Below, piece after piece: positions 1 to 5,292 of a stretch of 5,292 nt of DNA; position 1 is the stretch's first letter, and every line of letters begins with the position of its first letter. This DNA is from JASHVB01 sp049522565 (GTDB taxonomy: Bacteria > Pseudomonadota > Alphaproteobacteria > Acetobacterales > Acetobacteraceae), in assembly GCA_049522565.1 (NCBI GenBank), contig JBEKNT010000454.1, positions 1-5,292 of the forward strand, written 5' to 3'. The notes under the pieces are model-generated. The model saw nothing but the letters and a program-made list of their open reading frames with translations, had not been told where the DNA came from and made no database searches. Made by a program: the position numbers and the translations under genes.

Positions 1-1
1 C

Positions 2-661
2 CGTGGGAGGCCCGGCATGATCGCGGTCAACCAGGCCGGGATGCGCTTCACCAACGAAGCGATCTCCTATCATGCCTTCGTCCAGGCGATGTTTCGTGCC
101 GACGATGCAAGCCCGTCGATCCCGACCTGGCTGGTTTGCGACCGCAAGGCGCTCTGGACCTACGGGCTGGGTGCGGTGAAGCCCTTCGCGCTGTCACTGG
201 GCCGCCCACTTGAAAGCGGCTATCTCGTGCGAGGCGACAGCATCGGCGCGCTTGCGGTGCGCCTCGGCGTCGATCCCGCGGCGTTGGGCCGCACCGTCGC
301 GCTCTACAATAAGGATGCGGTGGAGGGGCGGGACATCGCGTTCGGCCGTGGTGGCGATGCCTATCAGCGTCATGTCGGTGACGGCGACCACGCACCCAAC
401 CCCTGTGTCGGACCGATTGTGACGCCGCCGTTTTACGCGGTCGCGCTGCGCCCCGGCGATCTGGGCACGTCCGCCGGCCTGGTCACCGACGGCGCGGCGC
501 GCGTTCTCGGCGCCGATGGCGCGCCGATCCGTCACCTCTACGCCTGCGGCAACGACATGAATTCGCTGATGCGCGGCGCCTACCCCGGCCCCGGCATCAC
601 TCTGGGTCCGGCGTTGACGTTCGGCTACCTGGCCGCGCGCGACATCGCCGCCAACGCGTAG
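2..661 (+). CDS. FAD-dependent oxidoreductase (fumarate reductase / 3-ketosteroid dehydrogenase-like), C-terminal part
   Basis: The reading frame is open from base 2 (codons R-G-R-P-G before the first Met at 17), so the gene starts left of the window and only about 219 codons are seen; family members are usually about 500-580 residues. What is seen: the family-typical segment IAVNQAGMRFTNEAISYHAF near 20-79, the segment LVTDGAARVLGADGAPIRHLYACGNDM (given here in part: TDGAARVLGADGAPI) near 487-534, and the C-terminal FAD-binding block GNDM (from 548) followed by YPGPGITLGPALTFGYLAARDIA-like sequence (Tyr codon at 581). In 3-ketosteroid delta1-dehydrogenases the Tyr and the last Gly of a YPGPG block are active-site residues, and both are present. 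This assigns the FAD_binding_2 superfamily with good confidence; such enzymes oxidise or reduce C-C bonds using bound FAD, usually in the cytoplasm. The substrate cannot be told without the N-terminus. Its stop lies 15 nt from the stop of the opposing cupin gene. Confidence 0.88.
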   Translation, partial: RGRPGMIAVNQAGMRFTNEAISYHAFVQAMFRADDASPSIPTWLVCDRKALWTYGLGAVKPFALSLGRPLESGYLVRGDSIGALAVRLGVDPAALGRTVALYNKDAVEGRDIAFGRGGDAYQRHVGDGDHAPNPCVGPIVTPPFYAVALRPGDLGTSAGLVTDGAARVLGADGAPIRHLYACGNDMNSLMRGAYPGPGITLGPALTFGYLAARDIAANA

Positions 662-676
662 TGGGCGACGCTGCCC

Positions 677-1042
677 TTATTCGTCGGTCGGCGGCGTGGT
701 GATGACCAGGAACACCAGGTCCCGCAGCCCCGTATTGTAGATCGCATGCTCCACCCCCGGGGGAACATGGATCACGTCATGACAGCGCACCACGCACCGC
801 TCGCCATCCAGCTCCATCAGTCCCTCGCCTTCCAGCACATGATAGATCTGCTCTTGAACCTTATGCCGGTGCGGCGCGACATAGCCTTTCGGCTGATATG
901 ACGATATGCGGTGATCGAGCAATCGCGTCTGCGCGGTCTGGGGATTCACCAGCATCTTCGAATGCGCGTCATAATGTGCGGGTGGCGTCTCCCACAGCAC
1001 TTCGGCGATGTTGCGGATGGTGGCTCCGTGGCGTTCCTGCAT
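677..1042 (-). CDS. Small single-domain cupin protein
   Basis: A 121-residue protein if started at the Met at 1042. The longer start at 1057 would add five residues, but the 1042 start has an AAGGAAG ribosome binding site 5 nt upstream, while 1057 has none. Numbered from 1057, cupin motif 1 is seen as H63-R-H65 with E69-Q70 and G77 in HVLEGEG, and motif 2 as P99-P-G101 with H104 and N108. H63, H65 and H104 are the expected metal-binding histidines. Two deviations are visible: Q70 sits where the motif spacing puts the metal-ligand glutamate (E69 is adjacent and could replace it), and H93 replaces the usual first glycine of motif 2. Single-domain cupins of this size are metal-dependent enzymes (dioxygenases, isomerases) or small-molecule sensors. 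There is no signal peptide, so it is cytoplasmic. It is convergent with the oxidoreductase and divergent from the binding-protein gene. The family call is firm; the function is unknown. Confidence 0.88.
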   Translation of the reverse strand: MQERHGATIRNIAEVLWETPPAHYDAHSKMLVNPQTAQTRLLDHRISSYQPKGYVAPHRHKVQEQIYHVLEGEGLMELDGERCVVRCHDVIHVPPGVEHAIYNTGLRDLVFLVITTPPTDE

Positions 1043-1047
1043 GACGA

Positions 1048-1054
1048 CTTCCTT
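1048..1054 (-). promoter_or_regulatory. Ribosome binding site deciding the cupin start
   Basis: On the minus strand AAGGAAG lies 5 nt before the ATG at 1042-1040. It falls inside the first codons of the longer alternative ORF that starts at 1057, so it argues for 1042 as the true start. Confidence 0.6.
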
Positions 1055-1130
1055 CATTCAGCGCGGGCTTCGGCCGGGGTCACAGGCTTGCCGAATGCCG
1101 GTTGCATGGGTGACGTCTCGCCTGCGCGGA

Positions 1131-1197
1131 CGCAATGCCCGGGCAGCCGGCCGCACACCATGCCACGTTCGCATCGCGGCAGAGGCCCGGCATTGCG
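1131..1197. repeat. Inverted repeat, 13-bp arms with one bulged base
   Basis: The left arm CGCAATGCCCGGGC (1131-1144) and right arm GCCCGGCATTGCG (1185-1197) are reverse complements except for one extra C in the left arm. They are separated by 40 nt, which also carries possible CCGC/GCGG pairing just inside the arms. A third partial copy, AATGCCGG, lies at 1094-1101. In a divergent promoter region this could be a pair of operator half-sites bound by a dimeric regulator with looping, or a stem in a transcript. It is not followed by a T-run, so it is not a typical intrinsic terminator. Confidence 0.5.
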
Positions 1198-1379
1198 CCA
1201 GATCAAACTTGCGCCTCGCGCTGCGCTGTACGGATCGGGCTCCCTGGCGCGACGCCTTGGGATCGCCTCGGGCAGCGAGAATTGCCAACGCCACCAGCCA
1301 CCGCTTGCGTGTTTCCGCGCGGGATGACACAGCGTGTTTGCATGCGGCAACGCGCCGTTCGCTGGCGCCGCGATCGCAC

Positions 1380-1384
1380 GGGAG
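1380..1384 (+). promoter_or_regulatory. Ribosome binding site for the substrate-binding protein
   Basis: GGGAG is placed 5 nt before the ATG at 1390. It supports this start over the 85-codon longer frame beginning at 1135, because the sequence directly after 1390 is a typical export signal. Confidence 0.6.
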
Positions 1385-1389
1385 ATGCA

Positions 1390-2433
1390 ATGTCCAGCGT
1401 TATCGCCCGCCGGCGTGCCGCGATCGGCCTCGCGGCGCTCTGCGCCGCCGCCACGTTGCCGCGCCGCGCCCGCAGCGACATGAACGCCATAGAGGCCGCC
1501 GCGCGGCAGGAAGGCAGCCTCACCTGGTACATCGCGCAACTCGATACCGAGACAGCGGAAGCGTTCGGCCGTGCCTTCAGCACCGCGCATCCCGGCATCA
1601 CGGTCGAGGTGATCCGCACCACCGGGCAGGTGGCTTTTCAGCGGTTGACGATGGACCTCAAGAACGGCACGCCGCATTGCGACGTGTTCAGTGCCACCGA
1701 TATCGCGCACATGCCGATCCTGCGAGAGCGCAACGCGCTGATGCAATACACGCCGGAAAACTTCGCCGGCATGCGGCCGCAGTTCCAGGCGCAGTCGGAG
1801 GTGGGCAGGTACTACCCGACGAATGCCGGGCGTTGGGCGCTGGTGCGCAACCGGGACAAGGTAACGCCTGAGGTGGCACCGAAGGCGTGGACCGACCTGC
1901 TGGATCCGCGCTGGAAGGGCCGTGTGTCCGTCGCGCACCCGGCGTTCAGCGGCGGCGCCGGCGTCTGGGCGCTGGCGGTGAAAAAGCTGCATGGCTGGGC
2001 ATTTTTCGAGGCGCTGGCAAAGAACGATCCCCGCATTGGCCGTTCCACACTCGACACGGTGACGCTGCTCGGCGCCGCGGAATGCCTGGTCGGGCCAACT
2101 TGGGCACCCGGCGCATATCGGGCCTTGGACAAGGGTGCCCCGATTGCTTTGGACCAACCGACTGACGGCGTGGTGCTGATGACGTTCCCGTCCGCGATCC
2201 CCGCCGGCGCGCCGCATCCCAACGCGGCCAAGCTGTTCCTGAACTGGCTGCTGAGCGAGGATTATTCGCGATTGATCGCGGGCGATGGCAGCGAGCCGAT
2301 CCATGCCGGCGTGCCGCCCCGGGCCGATGAGCCGCCGCTCGATCAACAGAAGGTGGTGACCCTGACGGTGGAGGAAATCCGCAAGGGCGTGCCGGAATTG
2401 GTAGAGCAATGGCGGGACACGTTTGGCGGCTAG
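1390..2433 (+). CDS. ABC transporter periplasmic substrate-binding protein (AfuA/FbpA-like, family 1 type)
   Basis: A 347-residue protein, the usual length for this family. Residues 1-30 form an export signal: an Arg-rich N-region (ARRRA at 6-10), a hydrophobic stretch AAIGLAALCAAATL, and a probable cleavage near ARS-D at 27-30. The triple Arg could make it a Tat substrate, but the motif is not canonical, so Sec is equally possible. The mature part has the typical order: EGSLTWYIAQ near 41-50 (first lobe strand), DVFSATDIAHM at 98-108 (ligand-site segment), KAWTDLLDPRWKGRVSVAHP at 165-184 (the family hallmark, a hinge-near segment), then VGPTWAPGAYRALDKGAPIA near 234-253 and the C-terminal PHPNAAKLFLNWLLS at 275-289. 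Such proteins capture ferric iron, sulfate, polyamines or organic acids in the periplasm and deliver them to an ABC permease. FbpA-type iron binders use paired tyrosines; I see no clear C-terminal YY pair, so iron is doubtful. No permease or ATPase gene follows; the next gene is convergent, making this an orphan binding protein here. Confidence 0.9.
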   Translation: MSSVIARRRAAIGLAALCAAATLPRRARSDMNAIEAAARQEGSLTWYIAQLDTETAEAFGRAFSTAHPGITVEVIRTTGQVAFQRLTMDLKNGTPHCDVFSATDIAHMPILRERNALMQYTPENFAGMRPQFQAQSEVGRYYPTNAGRWALVRNRDKVTPEVAPKAWTDLLDPRWKGRVSVAHPAFSGGAGVWALAVKKLHGWAFFEALAKNDPRIGRSTLDTVTLLGAAECLVGPTWAPGAYRALDKGAPIALDQPTDGVVLMTFPSAIPAGAPHPNAAKLFLNWLLSEDYSRLIAGDGSEPIHAGVPPRADEPPLDQQKVVTLTVEEIRKGVPELVEQWRDTFGG

Positions 2434-2511
2434 CGCGCTCTTGCCTGACCGGACGCGCCCGCCCTCCGGCTCGCCCGTCACATGATAGGGGGACCACGGC
2501 GATTCTTCGAC

Positions 2512-2523
2512 CTTGCCGGCAAG
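2512..2523. repeat. Perfect 12-nt palindrome in convergent gap
   Basis: CTTGCCGGCAAG ends directly at the stop codon of the LuxR-type gene, in the 90-nt gap (2434-2523) between two convergent genes. If one C is bulged, two more pairs (GA with TC) extend it. It has no loop-friendly centre or T-run, so a terminator role is uncertain. A second weak inverted repeat in the gap pairs CCGGA (2449-2453) with TCCGG (2465-2469). No other signal is seen in the gap. Confidence 0.3.
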
Positions 2524-3672
2524 TCAGTGGTGCGCTGTTGCGACGCCGACGGAAGGGTCCGCGCGGGACAGGCGTGACAGCAGATACACCAACCCCACCT
2601 GGCTGTTGGTGTCCGTCTTCGCCATCACGTCGGCGAGGTGGCGCCGAACGGTGTAGAGGCTGATCCCCAGTGTCATGGCGATGTCGCGCAGGTCGCGGCC
2701 GCGCGCGAGCAGGGCCGCAACCGAGGCCTGTGCCCCCGTCAGCCCGAACAATGCCCGCAGCGTCTCGCGATCAGGCCCAATTGCGGCATCGAAATCGACG
2801 ATCGTCAGCACGACGCGGGACGACGATGGGAACAGGCCGGTGCGCTCCGGGCGGCAGGGAGCAATTTGCACGGCGTAGGGGCGACACCCGGATGGCCGCG
2901 GCACTGCGAGGCTGCCACCGGTCGGTGTGTCCTCTCGCGCAGCCTGGCTGATCAGCACGCTGAGTTGGCGGGCCGCCGTGGGGTCGGCGGCGCCGACCGC
3001 GCCATAACTGACGCGCAGCCCATCCTGTGCCGAGAGGATGCGTTCGGCAGCGGCGTTGGCGTAGAGCAGGTGGCTGGTGCCGTCGAGCACCACGACCGCA
3101 GCGTGGCATGTAGCGAGCGCGGCATCGAACCCCGCCGTCTGGCTGCGAGGAGCCGGCAATCGCTCGGCGAGACCGATGGCTCGGCGGAGATGCGGCATGA
3201 ATGGCGCGAGCAGAAGGGCATGCTCCGGCAGGAACTCTCCCTTGGCTGGCGGGCGGGTAAGATTGATGATGACCGCCTCGGCACCCTGCCGCCACACCAT
3301 CAGACCGAGGACAGCGTGAATATCGCGGCGCAGCAGGAAGTCATTGTAGTAGGCCGACTGCATCAAACGCGGCTTCTGGATGACCTGCCAGTCGATCAGG
3401 AAGGCGCCGGCGGGCAGCGGAGCAATTGCCTTGGCCAGCGGATTGGCGCGAGCGAAGCGACCGAAATAATCCGAGAACTGTGCCTCCGCGATGCGACCGA
3501 ACAGGCCGCGCCCCTGGCCGGTCGTGAGATTCTTGCGAATCAGGGCGGTTGCCCCGGCGCCGACCGCGTCGGCCATCCGGTTCATCACCGGCACCCAGAG
3601 TTGCTCGTCGAACGCGGCGTCGTAGATGAGCCCGGTCAGCCCAGCCGCGTCCTCTGCGGTTATCACGGTCAT
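2524..3672 (-). CDS. LuxR-family helix-turn-helix transcriptional regulator
   Basis: A 382-residue protein. The C-terminal region, about 306-368, is a LuxR/GerE-type DNA-binding domain: FGLTGAQASVAALLARGRDL, then IAMTLGISLYTVRRHLADVM with the recognition helix around 338-353, then AKTDTNSQVGLVYLLSRL. The segment about 181-245 (FDAALATCHAAVVVLDGTSH, LLYANAAAERIL) looks like a PAS-type fold that may sense a ligand or partner. Residues 1-170 begin with LTGLIYDAAFDEQLWVPVMN, an opening common in alphaproteobacterial regulators of this architecture. There is no receiver domain with a phosphorylation Asp, and no recognisable autoinducer-binding domain, so it is not a classical response regulator or quorum sensor. 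The ATG at 3672 has GAGG only 2 nt upstream; the in-frame GTG at 3666 has the same GAGG at 8 nt and may be the true start (380 residues). Targets are not shown by the sequence; it is convergent with the binding-protein gene and divergent from the repeat-protein gene. Confidence 0.9.
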   Translation of the reverse strand: MTVITAEDAAGLTGLIYDAAFDEQLWVPVMNRMADAVGAGATALIRKNLTTGQGRGLFGRIAEAQFSDYFGRFARANPLAKAIAPLPAGAFLIDWQVIQKPRLMQSAYYNDFLLRRDIHAVLGLMVWRQGAEAVIINLTRPPAKGEFLPEHALLLAPFMPHLRRAIGLAERLPAPRSQTAGFDAALATCHAAVVVLDGTSHLLYANAAAERILSAQDGLRVSYGAVGAADPTAARQLSVLISQAAREDTPTGGSLAVPRPSGCRPYAVQIAPCRPERTGLFPSSSRVVLTIVDFDAAIGPDRETLRALFGLTGAQASVAALLARGRDLRDIAMTLGISLYTVRRHLADVMAKTDTNSQVGLVYLLSRLSRADPSVGVATAHH

Positions 3673-3701
3673 GCCCTCGGCATAAAGACGGTGCCGAAAC
3701 C

Positions 3702-3730
3702 TGTATAATGCCTCCCAGTTTCAGAAGCAA
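3702..3730 (-). promoter_or_regulatory. Candidate sigma70-type promoter of the LuxR-type gene
   Basis: On the minus strand TTGCTT (3730-3725) is followed after exactly 17 nt by TATACA (3707-3702). The predicted transcript would start near 3695 and have a leader of about 22 nt before the ATG at 3672. The -35 matches the consensus at 3 of 6 bases and the -10 at 4 of 6. It is the best promoter-like match I saw in the window, but it was found by eye only. Confidence 0.45.
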
Positions 3731-3762
3731 TCCCAAAAATTGCGACAAATCTCGGATTCTCC

Positions 3763-3778
3763 TGGTGCACTTGCACCA
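3763..3778. promoter_or_regulatory. Perfect palindrome TGGTGCA-CT-TGCACCA, possible operator
   Basis: Two 7-nt arms are exact reverse complements with a 2-nt centre. The site's centre lies about 75 nt upstream of the start predicted for the LuxR-type gene, a distance typical for an activator site. A dimeric HTH protein, possibly the LuxR-type regulator itself, could bind it. It is shorter than, and differs from, a classical 20-nt lux box. Its role is inference. Confidence 0.4.
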
Positions 3779-4082
3779 TGCGGCCCTGGCTGGCCTGTGC
3801 ATCATACGCAGATGAGGAGGCGGTTTCGCCTGGTCGGTTGGAGGTAGGGCGAGTGTCATGGGCCCGTGCGGTGTGCGCGGCGCCTGGCGGTTGGAAATTG
3901 TGTCTGATGCCGAAATGGCGAACTGTCGGGTGAGAAGGTTGTCTTCTTGCTTGCAGCTCTGTGCGTCTTCCAATCTTTCAGATTTCCCATTATCTATTCT
4001 TCATGGCATCGGCAGTCTGGCATGCAAATTAATTGCTGTGCGCCAAAATGATCACATGTAACATTTTCTGCCCGAATTTGTA

Positions 4083-4110
4083 TTGACCTCCCTGTGCCGA
4101 TCCGTAAAGG
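4083..4110 (+). promoter_or_regulatory. Weak candidate promoter upstream of the repeat-protein gene
   Basis: TTGACC (4083-4088), a 5-of-6 match to the -35 consensus, is followed after 16 nt by TAAAGG (4105-4110), a poor -10. It lies at the edge of the AT-rich island. If it is real, the leader before the ATG at 4430 would be over 300 nt. An alternative pair is TTGCTG at 4033 with TGTAAC at 4057 (18-nt spacer). Both are weak. Confidence 0.2.
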
Positions 4111-4414
4111 TCGCGGCGCCGACTCAGTGACGGGGGAATGTGATGTCACCAGCAGAACGGCTAAGCCGGATCGCCAGGAAGCGACGGTTCGCTCGTGGAT
4201 CGATGCCGACACCATTCGCGGCATGTCCCCTCGCAGCGGCGCGAAGAGCATGCGGGACGTCGGCGTGAGGGCGTCCCCACGCTCCGCTCGAGGTGGAGGC
4301 GACATGCCGCGGTCGCCGGATTCCCTGCTGTTCGGACACGTGGCATCCCGGTGTCCTGCCGTGGCCAAGACGGTGCGCGGCAAGCTTTGTGTCGAAGCAT
4401 AACCGAGTTTCTTC

Positions 4415-4421
4415 GAGAGGG
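4415..4421 (+). promoter_or_regulatory. Ribosome binding site of the repeat-protein gene
   Basis: GAGAGGG lies 8 nt before the ATG at 4430, a strong Shine-Dalgarno match with good spacing. It fixes the start of a gene that runs off the right edge. Confidence 0.65.
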
Positions 4422-4429
4422 TGACCGAT

Positions 4430-5292
4430 ATGAGCGACAGCCCAATTTCCGGAACCTGGGGTAGCTCGATCACTGGCACCTGGACGATCGCGGCCGGCAC
4501 GACCAATACGGTCACTTATACCGGTGCCGTGTTCGGCGCCGGTGGGGGCCAGATTGCCGTTCTGCAAGGGCCGGGCACGCTCGAGAGCAGCGGCAACGCC
4601 ACCGTCAACCAATATAATGGCGCCGCCACGCAACTGGAACTCGCCGCGGGAATTACCTGGCAGAACTCCGGTGACATCACCCAGAATGGCGGCGTCCAGT
4701 TCGGCGCGTCCGCGGGCGACAGCGTAACCCTCGTCAATGAAGCGGGCGCCGTTTACGACCTGAACGGAGGCAACGCCCAGGTCACCACGGGCGGCGCCGG
4801 CACCTACAGCTTTGTCAACGACGGCCTGCTGGAAATGACCGGCGGCGGCAACGTCGGGCTCGCGGTGCCCCTGGACAACAGCGGCACCGTTGCATCGACC
4901 AACGGCGCTTTGTACCTGTCGGGTCCCGTCACCAACAGCGGCACGCTGGAGTCCAACGGCGGCTTCCTCGAAGTCCAGGGCGGCACGCTGGGCGGAACGA
5001 TCGAGGCGCTCAGCGCCAATGTCGGGCTGATCGGGACCTATAGCGTCCCCGCCAGCACGATCGACACGGTTACCTTCGAGAGCGCCTATCTCGGTTGGGG
5101 CGGTGACGGCGCCGCGGTGTTCGCCGGCCCTGGCACATTGGTCAGCAATGGCTTCGTCTACATCAACCAATACAATAACGCCTCGACGCAGTTGCAGCTT
5201 ACCGACGGCATCACCTGGGAAAATGCCGGCACGGTGCGGCAGTACGGCGGCCTGGTGTTTGGCGGCTCCACCAGCGATACCGCGACACTCAT
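4430..5292 (+). CDS. Repeat-rich beta-solenoid-like surface or secreted protein, N-terminal part
   Basis: An open frame of 287 complete codons with no stop before the right edge; the full protein is longer by an unknown amount. The composition is very rich in Gly, Thr, Asn, Ser and Val and poor in Lys, Arg and Cys, typical of secreted beta-helix proteins. Residues 27-101 and 213-287 are a gap-free repeat (GPGTL, NQYN, TQL, GITW and FG all conserved). Between them N-x-G turns recur at 130, 150 and 169, giving rungs of about 20 residues, e.g. NSGTVASTNGALYLSGP and NSGTLESNGGFLEVQGG. The N-terminus (MSDSPISGTW) is not a Sec or Tat signal peptide. A large repeat protein without an N-terminal signal would suit type I secretion with a C-terminal signal, and similar beta-strand repeats precede C-terminal Hint or autotransporter-type domains in some alphaproteobacterial proteins, but that end lies outside the window. 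Adhesion or cell-surface function is inference. The gene is preceded by a good ribosome binding site and a long gene-poor region, so it is probably transcribed separately. Confidence 0.85.
   Translation, partial: MSDSPISGTWGSSITGTWTIAAGTTNTVTYTGAVFGAGGGQIAVLQGPGTLESSGNATVNQYNGAATQLELAAGITWQNSGDITQNGGVQFGASAGDSVTLVNEAGAVYDLNGGNAQVTTGGAGTYSFVNDGLLEMTGGGNVGLAVPLDNSGTVASTNGALYLSGPVTNSGTLESNGGFLEVQGGTLGGTIEALSANVGLIGTYSVPASTIDTVTFESAYLGWGGDGAAVFAGPGTLVSNGFVYINQYNNASTQLQLTDGITWENAGTVRQYGGLVFGGSTSDTATL
4508..4732 (+). repeat. 75-residue protein repeat, copy A
   Basis: Encodes residues 27-101 of the repeat protein, from TVTYTGAVFG to GDSVTL. It aligns without gaps to copy B (5066-5290): 40 of 75 residues are identical by direct count. 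Matching codons often differ at the third base (for example NQYN is aac caa tat aat here and aac caa tac aat in copy B), so the similarity is held at the protein level and the duplication is not recent. Confidence 0.85.
4877..4990 (+). repeat. Two short N-S-G-T rungs of 19 residues
   Basis: Residues 150-168 and 169-187 of the repeat protein both begin NSGT and continue with a strand-turn-strand pattern (A-L-Y-L and F-L-E-V at like positions); 8 of 19 residues are identical. A related turn NDGLL at 130 precedes them by 20 residues. The spacing fits one coil of a right-handed beta-helix per unit. Confidence 0.55.
5066..5290 (+). repeat. 75-residue protein repeat, copy B
   Basis: Encodes residues 213-287, from TVTFESAYLG to SDTATL, and matches copy A with an offset of 186 residues (558 nt). 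The match still holds at the right edge, so the repeat unit probably continues and more copies may follow beyond the window. Confidence 0.85.

Larger units (their letters stand above)
1043..1389. other. Divergent intergenic region between cupin and binding-protein genes
   Basis: This is 347 nt without a supported gene, lying between two genes transcribed away from each other, so it should hold both promoters. I found no convincing -35/-10 pair on either strand. Visible structure: a long inverted repeat at 1131-1197 and the heptamer TTGCGCC repeated directly at 1193 and 1209 (16-nt period). Several open frames cross it, including an 85-codon in-frame extension of the binding-protein gene, but these read as basic, Arg-rich sequence without a family signature and look like GC-rich shadows. 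Confidence 0.6.
3673..4429. other. 757-nt gene-poor region between LuxR-type and repeat-protein genes
   Basis: No open frame here has a recognisable family, a good ribosome binding site or plausible composition. The left part holds the LuxR-type promoter and the palindrome. The part at 3961-4080 is AT-rich (50 G+C of 120 nt by direct count), unlike the flanking genes. From about 4105 to 4429 the sequence is GC-rich again, with a 102-codon GTG-initiated frame (4094-4402) that I do not accept as a gene and with nested inverted repeats at 4203-4266. The region may contain a long 5' leader, a small RNA or a decayed gene; none can be proven from sequence alone. Confidence 0.6.

Noticed and set aside
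663..676. Small GGGC...GCCC stem followed by TTATT between the convergent oxidoreductase and cupin genes
   Set aside because: Only 4 bp of stem with a 6-nt loop and a broken T-run; too weak to call as an intrinsic terminator.
1135..1389. Longer start for the binding protein, adding 85 residues
   Set aside because: The extension is Arg-rich without similarity to the family, and it would place the export signal in the middle of the protein; GGGAG before 1390 supports the shorter form.
1054..2481. 475-codon minus-strand open frame opposite the binding-protein gene
   Set aside because: It is antisense to a clear, complete binding protein; its translation is rich in Arg and has no domain pattern, as expected for an opposite-strand shadow in GC-rich DNA.
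2638..3708. 356-codon plus-strand open frame opposite the LuxR-type gene
   Set aside because: The LuxR-type protein on the other strand has a definite HTH domain; this frame has no recognisable motif.
4094..4402. 102-codon plus-strand frame just upstream of, and in the same frame as, the repeat protein
   Set aside because: It begins with GTG without a ribosome binding site, has no recognisable domain and mixed composition, and ends 27 nt before the better supported start at 4430. A small gene is not excluded but is not supported.
3994..4515. 173-codon minus-strand frame across the gene-poor region
   Set aside because: It overlaps the repeat-protein start and ribosome binding site, has no family resemblance, and its upstream part is an antisense shadow.
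4124..5170. 348-codon minus-strand open frame opposite the repeat-protein gene
   Set aside because: The plus-strand frame has a strong ribosome binding site and a protein-level repeat with synonymous differences, which shows that strand is the coding one.

Overview
The window looks like chromosomal DNA from a GC-rich alphaproteobacterium. An Acetobacteraceae or other Rhodospirillales member is my best guess, based on codon usage strongly biased to G/C at third positions, the protein families present, and the style of the repeat-rich protein at the right edge. This is inference; there is no rRNA or marker gene here to fix the taxon.

Left part (1-2433): the C-terminal part of an FAD-dependent oxidoreductase of the fumarate reductase / 3-ketosteroid-dehydrogenase superfamily enters from the left edge and ends at 661. 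A small single-domain cupin lies tail-to-tail with it on the minus strand (677-1042). A 347-nt divergent intergenic region, which holds a clear inverted repeat (1131-1197), separates the cupin from a plus-strand periplasmic substrate-binding protein of the AfuA/FbpA-like ABC type (1390-2433). No permease or ATPase follows it inside the window. The oxidoreductase, cupin and binding protein would fit uptake and oxidation of a small organic compound, but no substrate can be named from the sequence.

Middle (2434-3672): a short convergent gap is followed by a minus-strand LuxR-type transcription regulator with a C-terminal helix-turn-helix and a probable PAS-like central domain. Just upstream it has a reasonable sigma70-like promoter and a perfect 7-2-7 palindrome about 75 nt upstream of the predicted transcription start.

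Right part (3673-5292): a gene-poor stretch of 757 nt contains an AT-rich island (50 G+C in 120 nt at 3961-4080) and then a GC-rich possible leader. After it starts a plus-strand gene (4430 to beyond the right edge) for a glycine-, threonine- and asparagine-rich repeat protein, probably a beta-solenoid surface or secreted protein. Its visible 287 residues contain two gap-free 75-residue repeats, 186 residues apart and 53 percent identical. This gene is the most unusual item here. I see no CRISPR array, transposase, tRNA or defence locus, and no clear evidence of an undescribed multi-gene system.
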